Source: Sanguinoderma infundibulare (lineage: Eukaryota > Basidiomycota > Agaricomycetes > Polyporales > Polyporaceae). Taken from it: a DNA stretch of 64,000 nt. Under the pieces are notes generated by a model that saw nothing but the letters and a program-made list of their open reading frames with translations, made no database searches and had not been told where the DNA came from. Location: assembly GCA_032821775.1 (NCBI GenBank), contig JAVLRN010000013.1, positions 310,001 through 374,000 on the forward strand, given 5' to 3'. Position numbers and translations under genes: made by a program. How positions within the stretch are numbered: the stretch's first letter is position 1; each line of letters opens with the position of its first letter. This document shows, piece by piece, positions 32,018-44,735 of the stretch.

Positions 32018-33774
32018 ATGTCGAAGCACTCACTGTCGCCAGCACCTCTACCGGCATCAAAGCGCCCCCATACCCTCACCGAAGAACGTACGACTCAGGA
32101 CCTCCAACCTCGGGCCACATTTGACTCCCTCTTCGACGAGCTCATTCTTGTCATCTTCTCCTACCTTTCCTACGCGGATCTATGCGCAGTTCAACCCACA
32201 AACCGCAATTGGTCACGTCTGTCGCTCGACAACCAGGTACAGTCATATGATCCTCCGAAGGCAGTCGTTGAACATTTCACCCTGCGACGTAGCTGTGGAA
32301 GTCGCTGTACATCAGTGAATATGGCAGGATGCGTCTGCGCGGGGCCCGGGGCTTTATCTGTAGAGGAGACGGGAGGGAGGTGAAGCCTTTGCCGGGCAGA
32401 GCAAAGGCGGAGGACCTGAGAGATTGGAAATGGATGTTTCGCATTAGCTCAAACTGGCGAACAGGTGCGCACGGCATTCGTTGTTGGCCAGATTGGAAGC
32501 TTATTTCTCTTGCAGGTCGTTGCTCCGTCGAGCAGTTTAACGTCGGGCCCACAGCTGGAGACGTCGAGGAGACCCATCTACTCCTCGCCGGTACTGTCAC
32601 CATCGCTGCTTCATCAAGACCACCCTCCCTCTTGCTGTCATCCCCTGCTCATTCTCCACACACGCTAATATGGCAATCAAGCCGTTCGAGCACCGCGCGC
32701 ATCACTGCTCTGGCATTGGACCAGTCACCACCCACCTCTGGACATGAAGGGCGACTCGCATGCTTCCTGTCGACGGGCGAGTTCGCTCTCTACTCGATAG
32801 ATCACCAAACCCCGTCAGCTTCATCGCGGCTATTCACATACCTTCCATCCGGCAGGTCCTCCCGAACAACGCCCATAGTCCAAGCGGTGTACCACCACCC
32901 GCTCCTCGTCACGCTTTCCCAGTCCTTCTACCTCTCACTATACGACATCGGATCAGACTCTGTCGCGCACACGCAAACGCTATCGTCGTTCACGTCCTAC
33001 CCTCCCAGCTCCCTCGTCCTCTCCAACCCCTCGCCCACGACTTACAAGCTCATTCTCGCCTACGCGATCCCAGTCTATCCCGCGCACTGGACGGTGGGCG
33101 CCACGGAGCTCCTCATCTCGAACGAGGAAACCGAGCGCATGGTAGTGACACGCACGCGCACTACGCGCGCGATCGACATACCTCCCGGCTGGGTCGACGA
33201 GAGCAAGATGCGGGCCGTGCGCGAACAGTGGGGCCGCAAGGTTGCGCGCGTCGCGGACACGCAGACGGATGGCAAGTGGGTTGTCCTCGCCCCAGGCCAG
33301 AATCTGCCTCCCCTGTGCGACAGCGGCGCGTCCTTGAGTCCGCACTCCTCTGCGTCGTCCAGCTCGAGTTCGTCTCCATCCACTTCACCATCCCCGTCCA
33401 CTGTCGGGACAACGTACATGTCCTCAAGCATGCACACGGCGTCGGGGCTCCAGCTCTACCGGCTGCACTTCCCTCCCTCGTCGTCACCGAAGCTGACATT
33501 TGTGCGCACGCTTCACGGCCAGATCGGGCCCGTGTCGACGCTCGCGCTCTCGGACGGACGCTGTGTCAGTCTCGGCGTGAACGGGAGCATCTGGGTATGG
33601 GACCTCGAGGGTGGCACCGGGACCTTGGTCAGCTCAGGCATCAGCTCGGGCGACGCTTGGGAGGGCGTGAAGCTGCGTTTTGCGAGCGGGGTGAGGGGCG
33701 CGATCGTCTTTGACGACAGACGGATCGTGAGCGCGGGCGGGAGCGGGGTGGAGGTTCGGAGGTTTGATATTTAA
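32018..33774 (+). CDS. F-box protein with propeller-like C-terminal region
   Basis: Three exons (32018-32236, 32293-32464, 32516-33774) give about 549 residues. The F-box near residue 35 reads FDSLFDELILVIFSYLSYAD then LCAVQPTNRNW, continuing LWKSLYISEYGRMRL. The C-terminal 400 residues contain strand-like repeats (LIWQSSRSSTARITALAL, LACFLSTGEFALYSI, LHGQIGPVSTLALSDGRCVS, GSIWVWDLEGG), consistent with a WD40-type beta propeller in an SCF substrate receptor. A Ser-rich insert lies near residue 410. It is single copy in the centre of the inverted duplication, intact and unrelated to the F-box gene of the arms. Confidence 0.82.
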
Positions 33775-34330
33775 GGATAGTTTGCATGCTATCATTATAA
33801 TCTCCTCGATTGTATCTTTGTATATCATAGACGGATGGACTTGCTCAGGATCTTCGAGCGCTTTCGCGCCCAGACTGCACAGCGCATAACATACGTACCT
33901 GTACCAACTCTAACACTTCTGATCGCAGGATCATCGCCAACGAGCGGCACTGCGGCCGCACAGCTTCCGTGTTCGCACATAACGGTGCGCCTGCCATTTT
34001 GAGTGCCTCGTCTGAAAATGAACCACTCACATCCACGCAGGGAGTACTTACACGCACGCCTTGCTGTGTTCCACATGCCTTACTAGACGCTATAGAAAAT
34101 TCTATGAATGGTACTGACAAGCATGGGTGAGGTCGGCCTTCTGTTCTCGCCACCGCGCGTCATATCGCCGGGCCTGTTATTGCAGACCAGTGCAGTCGGA
34201 CAGACTGCAGGCATGTCGATTGATGTTCCCACAGCACTGGAGAGGGGATAAGGCCTCGCAAGCTTGACCCTTATCAGGAGGGCTGCCCCAGTTTCCGCAC
34301 CCACGCGTCGCCCCTTGCGCAGATTGTATT
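33775..34330. other. Intergenic region, nothing recognised
   Basis: Between the propeller-type F-box gene and the DUF6535 gene. No conserved frame, repeat or RNA gene is seen. Confidence 0.4.
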
Positions 34331-37177
34331 ATGCCGCATCGTTCACAAGTAAGAGTACGTCCCTCCGTGTGAATCTCGATTTGTTTGTGTCGCTCATGTA
34401 CTGCACAGCCTCCGTGGAATCCCGTCGTGGCTGGCTGGATCTCAACAGCGGAGCAACGCGAGGACGCGTGGAACTTCTGCGCGAGTGCTGTCGAGCGCCA
34501 TTACGAAGAGCGGCTCAAGCGATGGAATGCCGAGCTCGATATGCTGCTTGTCTTCGTACGTGTTGCTGTATTTTAAACCGGTCGAAGCCACTGACATCAT
34601 TTACTACAGGCCGGTCTGTTTTCGACCGCGCTCACGGCTTTCATCGTGCAGTCGTACCCTCTCTTGCAGCCGGACAACACGGATACCCTGGTCAGCGCAC
34701 TTGCCCAGATATCGAGCCAATTGAATGGCTTCTCCGTCTCTCCAGGATTTGTCAACTCTACGCAACGTGCGGTGTTCTCCCGTAAAGATGCACCATTCAC
34801 TGCTCCCCGATACGCGATCTGGGTTAATGGCCTCTGGTTCTCGTCCTTGATCTGTACGCTCTCCGCATCCTCCATCGCGGTGCTGGTGAAGCAATGGCTG
34901 CACCAGTATAGCCAAAGCTTGTCCGGGACGTCTCCGGACATTGCGCGCCTCAGACAGTTACGACAGCCTGCAGAAGTGGAGGGTCCCGGAGATCATCGCC
35001 GCGCTGCCGATCCTCCTGCAGGTCGCGCTCGCGCTGTTCCTCGCGGGGCTGATTGTCCTTCTCTGGGAGCTGCATCCGTCAGTGGCCATCTCGGCCACCA
35101 TCCTCAGCGGCCTCCTGGTTGTGTTTGTCTTGGCGACGACTGTGCTCCCCATATTCTACACCGACTGCTGCTACCAGTCCCCGCAGGCGCTCACCCTCTT
35201 CCTCGTCTCCCAAGCGCTGGTGCAGTCCGCGGCGAAGGTGCTCCACGCGATTGAGCACCGCGCACAGGAAGCCGCACAGGAAGTCTCCTCCTGGACCTCA
35301 CACCGCTATGTCATCCTCGCGCGGACCCGCGACGCTGCACGCGCAGCCCTGAAGCACCTTGCTGCCTGGGGCGGCTCGATACACAGCTGGCACGCGCGCG
35401 AGAAGCCGGATGCGGAGGCGCGGCGTGCGGAGCTCGAGCAGTCGCTCGCGCTCACCGCGTATTACATCACGCTCGACAACTCGATGATCAACACCACCGT
35501 GATCCCGTGCCTGTCGGGCATGGACGCGCTCTCGGCACGCATGTCGATCCGCTACGGCAACCTCCTACGCGCGGTCACCGCACGACTGCCGAGTCGCGAG
35601 TGGCGACTGTGGAAACCTCTGATGCCGTTCATCCTCGTCGTCCTTTCGTTGATCACGCAGGAGCCGAGTAAAGGACTGGTGAGGAAGGTGCTGCTGGCGA
35701 TGCCCCGGAGCGGCGCACAGTCCTCGGCGAGGACGAAGCTGGGGATGCTCTACCTCCTCGCGATGTCCCAGTTGGTCTCGCGCCGGATCGCTGCACGAGA
35801 GGCGTTTCAGAACATGCTCGTTTATTTGCAGGATGCACGCATCGACACCGAGCGCAGCTCGCAGCCCGCGACGGCCATACTCGAGGACGGTGAGTGCCAC
35901 GCCCTTGCACTATACACGCATGCACGCGCTCATGTATGACCCTGCTGTGTAGTCGAGGCCGTCTTTCCCGTACAGCAGGAAGAGCTGGAAGAGCTGGTCA
36001 ACCTCGACAAGTTCGAGTCTGTCAGCTACTATCTCACGGGAATCGAGTACATCATCAAGTACCTCCTCCTGCACCGCGCCAAACTGCAGCAGGACGGCTC
36101 GCCGGTCCCAGAACGGATCGGATTGTTGCTGGCCAGCTTCCGTGTGTTCCTGTGTTCCCCGGCGTGGAAGACGCAGCGGTCGCGCCAAGGCGTCGTCCTG
36201 TGGGCGTTGCGGTACTCTCAGCTCCCGGCGTTGATCAAGCAGATGAAGCGCGACAAGCAGATTGGGGACGGTGTGGGAGATGGATCGCTCCGTGCGCTGA
36301 GAGAGGCGATGCTCGTTCTGGAGAGGGGATATCTCGCCTCTGGCAGCAGTAGTGGTGTCGAGCAGGTGGTGACGCAAGGCGCGAAGACGTTCGCGCTATC
36401 GCTAATCCAGAGTACTCTTGGGGATGCTGAGAGGCCGTCTCAAACGCCCAGTCAAGGTCCGGTATCAGACGGAGACGGTGAGCTGATAACTTTGGATGGA
36501 AATATACCGAATGGTAACATTGCTCCTAGCGTCGCTATCCGAGCCTCAAATGACCCTTGTTGGGCCCGAGCATGTAGCCGAGAACAAAACAAACGCAGGT
36601 GTTTCACCAGGCGCTTCAAATCCCCGGATATCTATACCTAGCATCGTGATCACATCGCCAAGCGTCGATTCTTCCTGGGATGAAGATCCGTCGGAGATAA
36701 TGACACCGCTAGAATCTCTACTGAGCATGGTTGACTCAGGTCCGTGTATTCGTCGGTTTCATCGTGACATTTCTAACATCATCTGCAGAGTTCGTGTTCA
36801 TGGACGAAGCTCCGTTGCCCGTCGACCAAACCGAAGGCGACATAGCCGATATCCCCCTGCCAGACCCGGAGATGCTGCAATGGCGGAATAGTGGGCCCGC
36901 ACCTGAAACACGGAGGGGGTCCAGTGGGAGCTCTGGTAAATTTACAGCGACGGGACGGCATATTCTTGCCTTGCGAGCAGCTAGTAAGTCCAGATGTGCC
37001 GTGTGGACACGCGAATCCCTGATCAATGTTGGTACAGGTCGATTACCCCTTCAGAAGCCCGCTCCGCAAGGGCTTCTCCCTAGACCGCCCCAGTCGCCGC
37101 CGGAGTCTGAGAATAGTCCTCCTATTGAAGTCGATATAGGGGACCAGTCATTGCGACATGGTTCTGGGGAAATCTGA
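34331..37177 (+). CDS. DUF6535 membrane protein with an internal frameshift
   Basis: Basidiomycete-specific family of unknown role. It starts MPHRSQ, then an intron, then PPWNPVVAGWISTAEQREDA and WNAELDMLLVFAGLFSTALT. Hydrophobic segments follow (YAIWVNGLWFSSLICTLSAS, IIAALPILLQVALALFLAGL, SATILSGLLVVFVLATTVLP). A large cytosolic helical region contains YYLTGIEYIIKYLLLHRAKL. The acidic Pro-rich tail ends GDQSLRHGSGEI at TGA 37175-37177. At about 34955-34965 the frame changes: upstream reads LVKQWLHQYSQSLSG...ARLRQ and downstream YDSLQKWRVPEI, where the family has RQYRYDGLQKW. No intron fits, so a small indel is likely; the gene may be a pseudogene or the base call wrong. Confidence 0.78.
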
Positions 37178-37705
37178 GCGTCGGTAAGGACTTTCAAGAC
37201 GTCTTTGCCTTTACTCACGCATTGTTTGGTCAGATACAGATCCGTGTATGTACCCAGCGAAATGCGCGTCGAGCAGAACTACCTTCCACCGCGAGCACCC
37301 AAGCAGCTGCATGGTGATACGGATGGTCCCAAGTCACAGCCTGGACCGGTACAGCGACGGTGGCAACTTGATATCAAGGCTCCCTGATTCTTTCCCTCTA
37401 GAGATGGTCCCTCGAGAGCCACCACACGAATTCGTTCAATGGCCGGACACGATGCCTCCCATAGTTTATGCATTATGATGAAAGCCCTGGAAGAAGTTCG
37501 CGCGCACACCCTCCGCTACATATCCTTCGAGGCCTTTCAATCTTTCCGTTATCGCGAGAACGTTGTTGCGGATCAAGGAGAGATACATAGACTCCGCATT
37601 GTAACTCTTATACGAATGATTCAACAACGTATTTGCACCGAATTCGTTCCATTGAGCAATATGATCCCTAGCCCCCAAGGTGGAAGCCGCTCGTCGCGCT
37701 CTCCA

Positions 37706-38556
37706 TCACATTTCTAAACCCATCATCGTACGAGCCGTGGCGTTGACGGCGGCCAGTGCAGCGTTATATGAGCTAGATGGAAGTGAGCAATTGTACATTG
37801 GCGAGGAGCGACGGGCACGTACCGCGGATCTGGACCGCGGGACAGCTTGAGACCCTTGTTGTACTGTGTCGGCTGTTGGGTGCTGGCCGGGACCGGCTTG
37901 CCCATCCTGCAGAAGTCGCAGGTGCAGGGCTGGGGGTAGGCGGCGGAGTGGTGGTCGCAGCCCCAGTTCATACCCCCGGAGATGCCGCAGCAGGTCCAGC
38001 GGAAGGCGTCCGGACGGTACTTGAAGAACCTGGCCTTGTTCGAGCCGTACTCGTCCGCGAACTTGCGCTTGAGGTCCTCCTCCTCGTCGAGTACGACGGC
38101 GCCCCAGCCGAGCTCCTCGCCGAGGACTTGGTCCGTGCCCCGCCACGTCACGAGCTCGAGCTTCCCTGTATGAGGCACGAGAGATGAGACGCGGGTACTG
38201 GCATGGGATGAGGGAGGAGGAATGCGAACCTTGGTGGGCGCTGCCATCACGACAACCTACGAGGGGACACGGTGGAAGTGATTGCGATAGGGGGAACGAA
38301 CCCACGTACTGCGATGTTTGTCGAACCAGTTTCCTCCAGGCTTCGTGCAAAGCGGCTTGTGGTGAGACCAATGAGCCTTCTGGCATTCGGGGCCCTGAGA
38401 AACCGAGTTCAGCGTCGTGGTAAGTCACCGTAAGTGGCGGAGAAGAGAAAAGAGACGCACGCAGTAGACAGCGCTGAGACACCCGGTGCAGCGCTTGAGC
38501 TCCCTCATCTTCTTCAATTGTTTGCACTCGAAGCACTCGCCCTCGAGGTATGACAT
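37706..38556 (-). CDS. MYND-type zinc-finger protein
   Basis: Exon 1 (38556-38461) reads MSYLEGECFECKQLKKM then RCTGCLSAVYC. Exon 2 (from 38394) reads GPECQKAHWSHHKPLC, completing the C-x2-C, C-x2-C, YC, C, H, C ligand set of a MYND finger. Later exons give GKLELVTWRGTDQVLGEELG and a second Cys-rich stretch (FRWTCCGISGGMNWGCDHH, CTCDFCRMG). The last exon begins SYNAALAAVNATART and ends at TGA 37706. MYND fingers bind proline-rich partners and often act in transcription. It is single copy in the spacer and reads toward the DUF6535 gene. A short open frame at 37439-37717 (plus) between them has no recognisable domain. Confidence 0.75.
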
Positions 38557-38989
38557 CACTGTCGCTGAGGTGGGGAAGGTGAACGAAGGTCAAAGGATTC
38601 GCGCTAGACTCTGAGTAACAAGTTGGATATAAAGCAAGACGGTCGTTGGGCGTCTCTGCAGCACCATTTAGTCCAGAACTAACTGAACGTCTTAAGCTTA
38701 TCGATGGCTCCATGTCTTGTTGTCTGGAACTTACTGGACGCGGTTAGCGAACCCGAGGCGGGCACGAGACCAGGCGCGGCTGCTTCCCAAAATGCGTGTC
38801 GCCATGCCCCCGGCGGATTCCGAATCTATGCGCAGTTCTCGCATCGCGACCATGGTGCGCTTCTTGGTCAACATCCCATGAAGTTTCCGTACATGCGGCG
38901 GTCATTTTTCACCAGTCAACCTTCCCCTGGATAGAGAGGAGAAGAGAAGTTTGATATGTAGCATTCGTTACAGGCTCCAGATGATGCTC

Positions 38990-41562
38990 AAGCCTTTCTT
39001 CACAGATCCTGATCGCGTTGGACTACCTCCTCGACAATTGTGTTTCCGTCCCCATGCAAAAACGCAACCCACGCAAGGTTTCTATCCCACATATCGAATT
39101 GCACCTCAAGCTTGGGTCGCTCAAAGCGCTCTAGGGTTTGCCAAGTGACGAATAGCCCCGTGGTGTAGTGCCGAATGTGGTTGCGAAATTGCCTTGTAAG
39201 CCCTGGCCAATGCCCGGCGCAGTAGTTGAAGTACAAAGACGGATGCCACAAAAATGTTTTGATGGCTGGACATGAGCGAGCGTTTTTCCCGGTTAGCCCC
39301 CAGAAACGTGGGGTTCGGGTTGCAGCTACGAACGAACACGGATACGACAGAGAATGTCTGCAGCACGACTGTTTCGAGCAAATCGACGGCTTCGTCCTAG
39401 ACATACGTCTTGACCCATCTGAATTAGTAGAATAGTACGCGTACAAGTACAAGCGGTATCTGCACGATTGTTCAACAAGCATCGGGATACGGTTCATTGA
39501 AGGCTGTTCAAGAGCATCACGCTGGACATTAGCCGAGATGCTCCCATGCGCGGAGAACAACTATGGGCCACGCAACCACAAGCTCGCAAACGTTGGAGTA
39601 GCCCTGGATGGGTTAGCGTGTGTGGATTGAAGTCCAGATATGAGATACAGTGATCAAGTACGGTAGTACAATGAAAACAGACGACAGCGATGACAGGATA
39701 TGCATGAAGTAAAGAGAGATGGCGCGACGACCGGGCTCCTAGTACTAGTGATCATTGTCAGTATATGATCGGAAAGCACTATCAAACTACCCACGCACCA
39801 TCTGACGATTATCGAGATACCACTCGAACTCATAGCACGGTGGGTACTCCATGTCTTCGAAAATGTCGCAGGCTCGCTCCCACATCTCGACGGTGATGTG
39901 ACGAAGTTGGTGGCTCGAGAACAAGGTGAGAAGTGACGAGCATTCCCACACCCGCACGAGATCCAGCTGGAGACCAGTCTGGTTCTTGAACCAGACGTCG
40001 AAGTTTCCATAGGTCGAGAGCGGGTTCACCTCCCCAGCTTTGCAGCCCAAGCAATCGCCGTCACGTTCGCAGTGGATGGCAATCCCGATGCGCTCGCAAT
40101 ATTTGAAGATATATTGGGGGTGGAAGGGGAGGCCGTACCAGCACAGAGGGAGTTTGCGGGGATCGTCGACATCGACGATAGTGGGATTGAGGAAGGTAGG
40201 AAGAGAGGGTCGTGGGAGAACCTTCCGTACGACGTCCTCCTGCACCATCTCATCAGTTTGGGTTCACAGATATAATCGAGAACTCACTCCCCACACAAAC
40301 TTGCGCGGCGGCTCCTTGCAGGGTTCTTCCGCCTCATGGTCCGATCCCAGCAACTCGTCATCACTCGAGTCGTCGTTTAAAGACGGGTCTGCGTCCACTG
40401 CGGGGGTTAACATGGGCGAGAGAACGGCAGTCGATGGGGCAGAAGCAGGGGCAGCCATGATTGTGGTTGTGACGGTTGTGGTTGTGGTCGAACGTTCGAG
40501 GCGACGCAGGGCGACCGCCTGAGCGCCAAGTAACTCCGAGAATATCGGAGACGAAGACGGCGGGCCGATCTGGCCGCCCAGTGTGGCAGTCAATTGGGTT
40601 TGGTCAAAGGAGGTCACGGGCTGCCACCACCTTGGATCAGAAGTCTATCTAGGTGAGGTCAGTTTTGTCGTCTTCTGTGCAGCCGAAACTACAGGCTTAC
40701 CCAAAAATCATCCAATATTTCCCAGAGCTCCAGGTGTCTCAAAACATGGGAGCTTGGTACTCCCTATTATCTGCGGGGCCAAAGGCTTTCGACAAACTCG
40801 CGGTACGGCCGATGCTCCGAGGACACCACCTTGAACGAGGCGGAGGTGCTGATCATGGGGCGGAGACACGCAATCTGGGAGCTTAGACCGTCCTTGACGT
40901 TCTCGAGCGACACGTGCATGAAGTTGAACTGGAAGACGTTCGTGTGCAGGCTCTTGGCTGTGTCCCTGCTCGAATTCAAGTTCAGCTTCAGTGCTCGGGA
41001 TATCGGCGTATCGGGAGGATGCTCCGCCGCAAGTCGACGACAGCCGATGTGGGCCAGGCGGGATCGGCGGAAGATGTGGAGACCCCTCCAGTGCTCCCAC
41101 ACCAAGACTGGCTTGTAGCTGCCCTGACTGAGGACTCGAACCAGTGTCGGATGACGAAGAACTCGAGTTCGACGAGCTTGATAGTGTCGCCGAGCATGTT
41201 GCTGACGAGCATTCGCAAGTCCTCCGAGATCGCTCCAAAGGTATCATTCCCGCGTTTCCTCAGCTGCGAGGTGCCGAATGCTTCCTCGCACTGATGGTAT
41301 GTGTTATCCAGGATGTTGAGGCGGTGCGACCGTGTCGCCGCCGCGCATCGCCCGTCGTTGCCAACGGTTTCTAAAAACCTCCAGATTTGCGGCAGACTGG
41401 GGACGATAGACACGTGCGGTAGAGGGCGGATTCCCCTTCCGCGTTGGAATGTCGGCAGACACGCGTCACGGCGACCAATGCGCGTGTTTCCTCAGGGTCG
41501 GAAAGGTCGGCGAAGAAGTCGAAGATGGCCGTCCAGATCTCGGACGGAAGCTGCGCCATCAT
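38990..41562 (-). pseudogene. F-box gene, right-arm copy, split by an insertion
   Basis: It starts at 41562 with MMAQLPSEIWTAIFDFFAD. Pieces follow in changing frames: SLPQIWRFLETVGNDGRC, CEEAFGTSQLRKRGND, EDLRMLVSNMLGD and FNFMHVSLENVKDG. At SFDQTQL (about 40594) the match to the left copy stops. It resumes at about 39287 with CPAIKTFLWHPSLYFNYCAG, TLERFERPKLEVQFDMWD and IVEEVVQRDQD. The 1.3 kb between holds a complete copy of the small TM-protein gene in the same orientation. The F-box gene is therefore inactive as a whole. Confidence 0.7.
39799..40458 (-). CDS. Small acidic protein with CWYGLP motif (copy C), inside F-box gene
   Basis: Exon 1 (40458-40288) starts MAAPASAPSTAVLSP and ends EPPRKFVWG. 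Exon 2 (40239-39799) has LPRPSLPTFLNPTIVDVDDP, KLPLCWYGLPFHPQYIF, WFKNQTGLQLDLVRVW and MWERACDIFEDMEYP. As in the other copies a third exon either stops at once or adds a TM-like tail (SLYFMHILSSLSSVFIVLPY, LITVSHIW) ending near 39608. Homology to copies B and D extends upstream of the ATG (TTTTT-coding Thr run and an LL...RRL segment), so the promoter region was probably copied too. It has no counterpart at this place in the left arm. Confidence 0.7.
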
Positions 41563-42610
41563 GTTAGTGCAGACAGGCCCATGCGTTCGTGTTTGAGTCC
41601 CAACAGTAACGACGTACGCATTCTTCGGCCGTTCTGCGTTGAAAATGAAATGTTTTTGACTTTCATCGAGATAGCGTTCAACCGAGGCATTGTAACCTGA
41701 ATGTCGAAGGCGCAGGGCGGTGCCGGGTACCTGGTAGTAAGAAGGGCAGGATAGGTGCCAGGGGTGTTTGGAAATCGTTACTTCGTACCCTGTTAGGATT
41801 CCTCGAATCCGAGCTCGCGAGCTTTGTACCGCCCGGGGGAATCTGCACCGTGCCAAACCTTGAAGCTTCAACCTTGAACGTTGAACATTCGATTTTCCGC
41901 GAAATTAGGCCTAGGTAATACATCACGTCGGTCAGTCAAGATAATCGCCTCGTTTCATGCAGTTCCACGCACACCATTCCAGAACAAAAGCAACGCGATT
42001 GGCGCGTGTGCCACTCGTGAGCAGTGGCCATCCCGAGTCTCTCGATCTCGCGATGCATCGTCTTGTCTCTCCCAACGCCGCCGTCAGTCTGTTCGGCGAT
42101 CCATCCTCGAATGCTGTGTGTCTGCTCCTGGTCGTCATCCAATTGTCTGTGGTCCGGTCGCCGAGCTATAAAACATGGCCGTCCTCCAAGCACGAATCCC
42201 CGGCTTCCGCCCATCCACTCCTTCTTCGTCCTCCTTAACGACTCTTAACGACTGTCGCATAGCCGCAGGTCCCGGCTCCGACATCCATCCTTATAATCCC
42301 TAATAATCCCCGCTCGGAAACCTCCGTCGAAAGGGCCACCGCAGCAGAGTGGCCCGGGAACAAAGCAAGACGCGTGCGGCGCGGTCACGAGCCTCTAAAC
42401 GCGTCCCGCTTTAGCAGTACGAAGCGCCTGGTCCTTTCAGTGAGTGTGGCCCACATACCTCTTGTTCTCTTCATCTACCAGCTCGGACGTCGGACGACCA
42501 CCACATACCCTGCATTGCACACCCGAGCCACGACGATACCCCCGCATCGCATACCCACCAGATCCTTATCCATATCCATATCCTGCGCACATACCACTCC
42601 ACCACGACCA

Positions 42611-44046
42611 ATGTCGACCTCAGCACGAACCACCACCTTCTCCAATGCCGCCCTCGCGTCCTCCGGAAGGACCTACGACGCTTATCCCGTCCACATTCCA
42701 CACGAGCTCTCCCCAGGGATCATGTCCGACGGGACCATCTCTGCAAACCACCCGTGCGTCCAACGGTTCCTCCTCTACATTGCCCGCAAGTTCCTCCAGG
42801 CCGAAGCCCTCGCCGCTGAGGTCGGCGAGTACTCCAAGCCGGCCTGGCACACGACCCACAAGCACAAGGCAGTCACCTGGTGGCGATTCGAGAAAGGAGG
42901 CATCGCGCGTGTCGACGACGTCCACGCCGCGCTCGGGGACGGGGTGACCCCGAGGCTCGCCGACGCTATCTTCGCCCTGGCTGCCCTTGTCGTGTTCTCG
43001 CGCTGGACTCATGATGCGCACTGGGCGTTCTGGTCCAAGAACGCGTTCGCGACAAGTGCCGCGCTCGTAGACCGGGTTGTCCGTGAGTAATCCTTTTGTC
43101 GTCATCGGAGTGTGAGTGCGGCGTCCGACGTTGGTTGGTGGTTGCAGATGCGGACCCGAAGGAGATCTATGTCCCGGACCAAGTGGCCTGGATCGATGTG
43201 GAGATGGCCCGGCGTGTCCTCAACGTGTGGCATGCAGGCTGGTTCACGACCGCGAAGGGCAAGATACCCCACCCATCCGTGGAGGGCGAGCGGCAGCCTC
43301 GGATAAGCCCCAGGACAAGCAGGAAACGTGTAGCGGAAGACGGCGCGTCCGCACCATCGACGAAGAGGAGACGGGTTGCGCCGACCACGACTACCACAGC
43401 GCGTCGGTCGCCGAGAAAACGTCAGGTCGTAGAGGTGTCATCCACTCCAACGGAGAGCGGGCCATCGACCGCTCCGGCGGTGATCGTAGAGCCAGTCGTG
43501 GACGAGCCCGAGGGTATGGTGATCGATGTCGAAATAGTGGACAAGGCTGAGGACATGGGCGCGGGATTGGAGGTGCATCCAGCCACCCCTCAGATTGCGA
43601 ACAAGTCCCGCCCGAAGCGTGCCCGGGCCAGGAAGCTGTTGACGATGAGGAAAGGCAAACGCACCTGTCGACCATCCGCGCCCTCTGGACCCGTGCCCGA
43701 ACAATCCCTGCCACCTTCTGCCTCCCCGGGCATCATCCGCATTCCGCCTCGCTCCGCACCGTCGTCTCCTACCCCGGCAACACGCGAGGTCGCGGATGCA
43801 ATTCCTGTGCTCCCGTGCTTGGGCGAGATGACCGCAGCCGCCGGGTCTCCAGAGAGCACCGTCGTCGGCACGCCGTTCTCCGGAGGGCCCACGCGGGTTG
43901 GGACTCCCCAGCCGGACGTTGAGGTTAAAGTGGAGGTGCGAAAGGCAGTGAAGCTGAAGGTCGTGAAGCCAAAGGCTGTCCCCTCAGGCCCGGTGCGCAC
44001 TTCAGCTAGAATTTGCGCTGCCAGGGACCAGACGCAGGAGCAGTGA
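42611..44046 (+). CDS. Gene X: unknown two-exon protein, right copy
   Basis: Exons 42611-43082 and 43148-44046, the same lengths (472 and 899 nt) and 65-nt intron as the other two copies; 456 residues. It starts MSTSARTTTF. Globular part with VTWWRFEKGGIARVDD and IYVPDQVAWIDVEMARRVL; basic disordered tail. It shares several changes with the third copy that the left copy lacks (VIVEPVVDEPEGMVIDVE against VIAEPVVDEPEGVVIDVE), so the third copy is closer to this one. Confidence 0.75.
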
Positions 44047-44735
44047 TGGTCAACGCAGGGTTGCTGTCTGTTACGAAGGGTTTCTTGACGTTTTCTTTTG
44101 CTATGGACTTGGATCAAGGTTCACCGTACGTATCTGTACTTACACTAGTGTAATACTTAATGGGCTGTGACAACGTTCCGCACAACAAGTGATTTAATAG
44201 GGGGCAGAGTGTATTACATTGCTCGTGTGCTGCCGCCGCTGAGGCTTTGATCAGTTTGGTGCATTACTGGATGAAATTTATACGACTGACGTTGGCAACG
44301 TATACGTAACGGGGCCGCACAATGATCATTGCCCCTTGGAAGGATACGAGGCATACCTACAAACAAGAATAACCCACTGCGCTCGCCGCGCTGGCTTCGC
44401 ATTAGGTGGATATCCACCGATGTGCGTTTTCCGAGGCCGAGGCATGGTCGATCCCTCTCGACAGTCCAAAGCCGTTTCTTCTGCTAACCTTCTGCGCAAC
44501 AGTTGTGCCCGACGGCTGGCGTAGGGGGTGCTGAAGTATTCGCAAAGCGCTTCTTTCGGGTCGAACGGCGGTTATGGCACCAGGCAGCATTGGAGGTGGA
44601 ACCAGTCACCAGGAAAAGAGTCGCTGCAGCATCGCTGACCTCCAATCGTGCCACGTGGATCACAAGTCCAAGCGCCTGTTGGCACCAGCATCCGAGGGGA
44701 ACGTATCGGTTTCAGCTCTGTCCTCCGCGTCAATC
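44047..44735. other. Conserved spacer between gene X and LSM2
   Basis: No gene is supported. It matches 27143-27834 in reverse and its first 220 bp also match 57688-57915. It carries the terminator region of gene X and the promoter of LSM2. Confidence 0.5.

Noticed and set aside
33075..33713. Long antisense and alternate-frame open frames over the propeller-type F-box gene
   Set aside because: They are GC-driven shadows of the well-supported frame ending at 33774.
43116..43550. Alternate-frame open reading frames overlapping gene X (also at 56772-57563)
   Set aside because: Their changes among the three copies are not protein-like, whereas the chosen two-exon frame is conserved with equal exon lengths.
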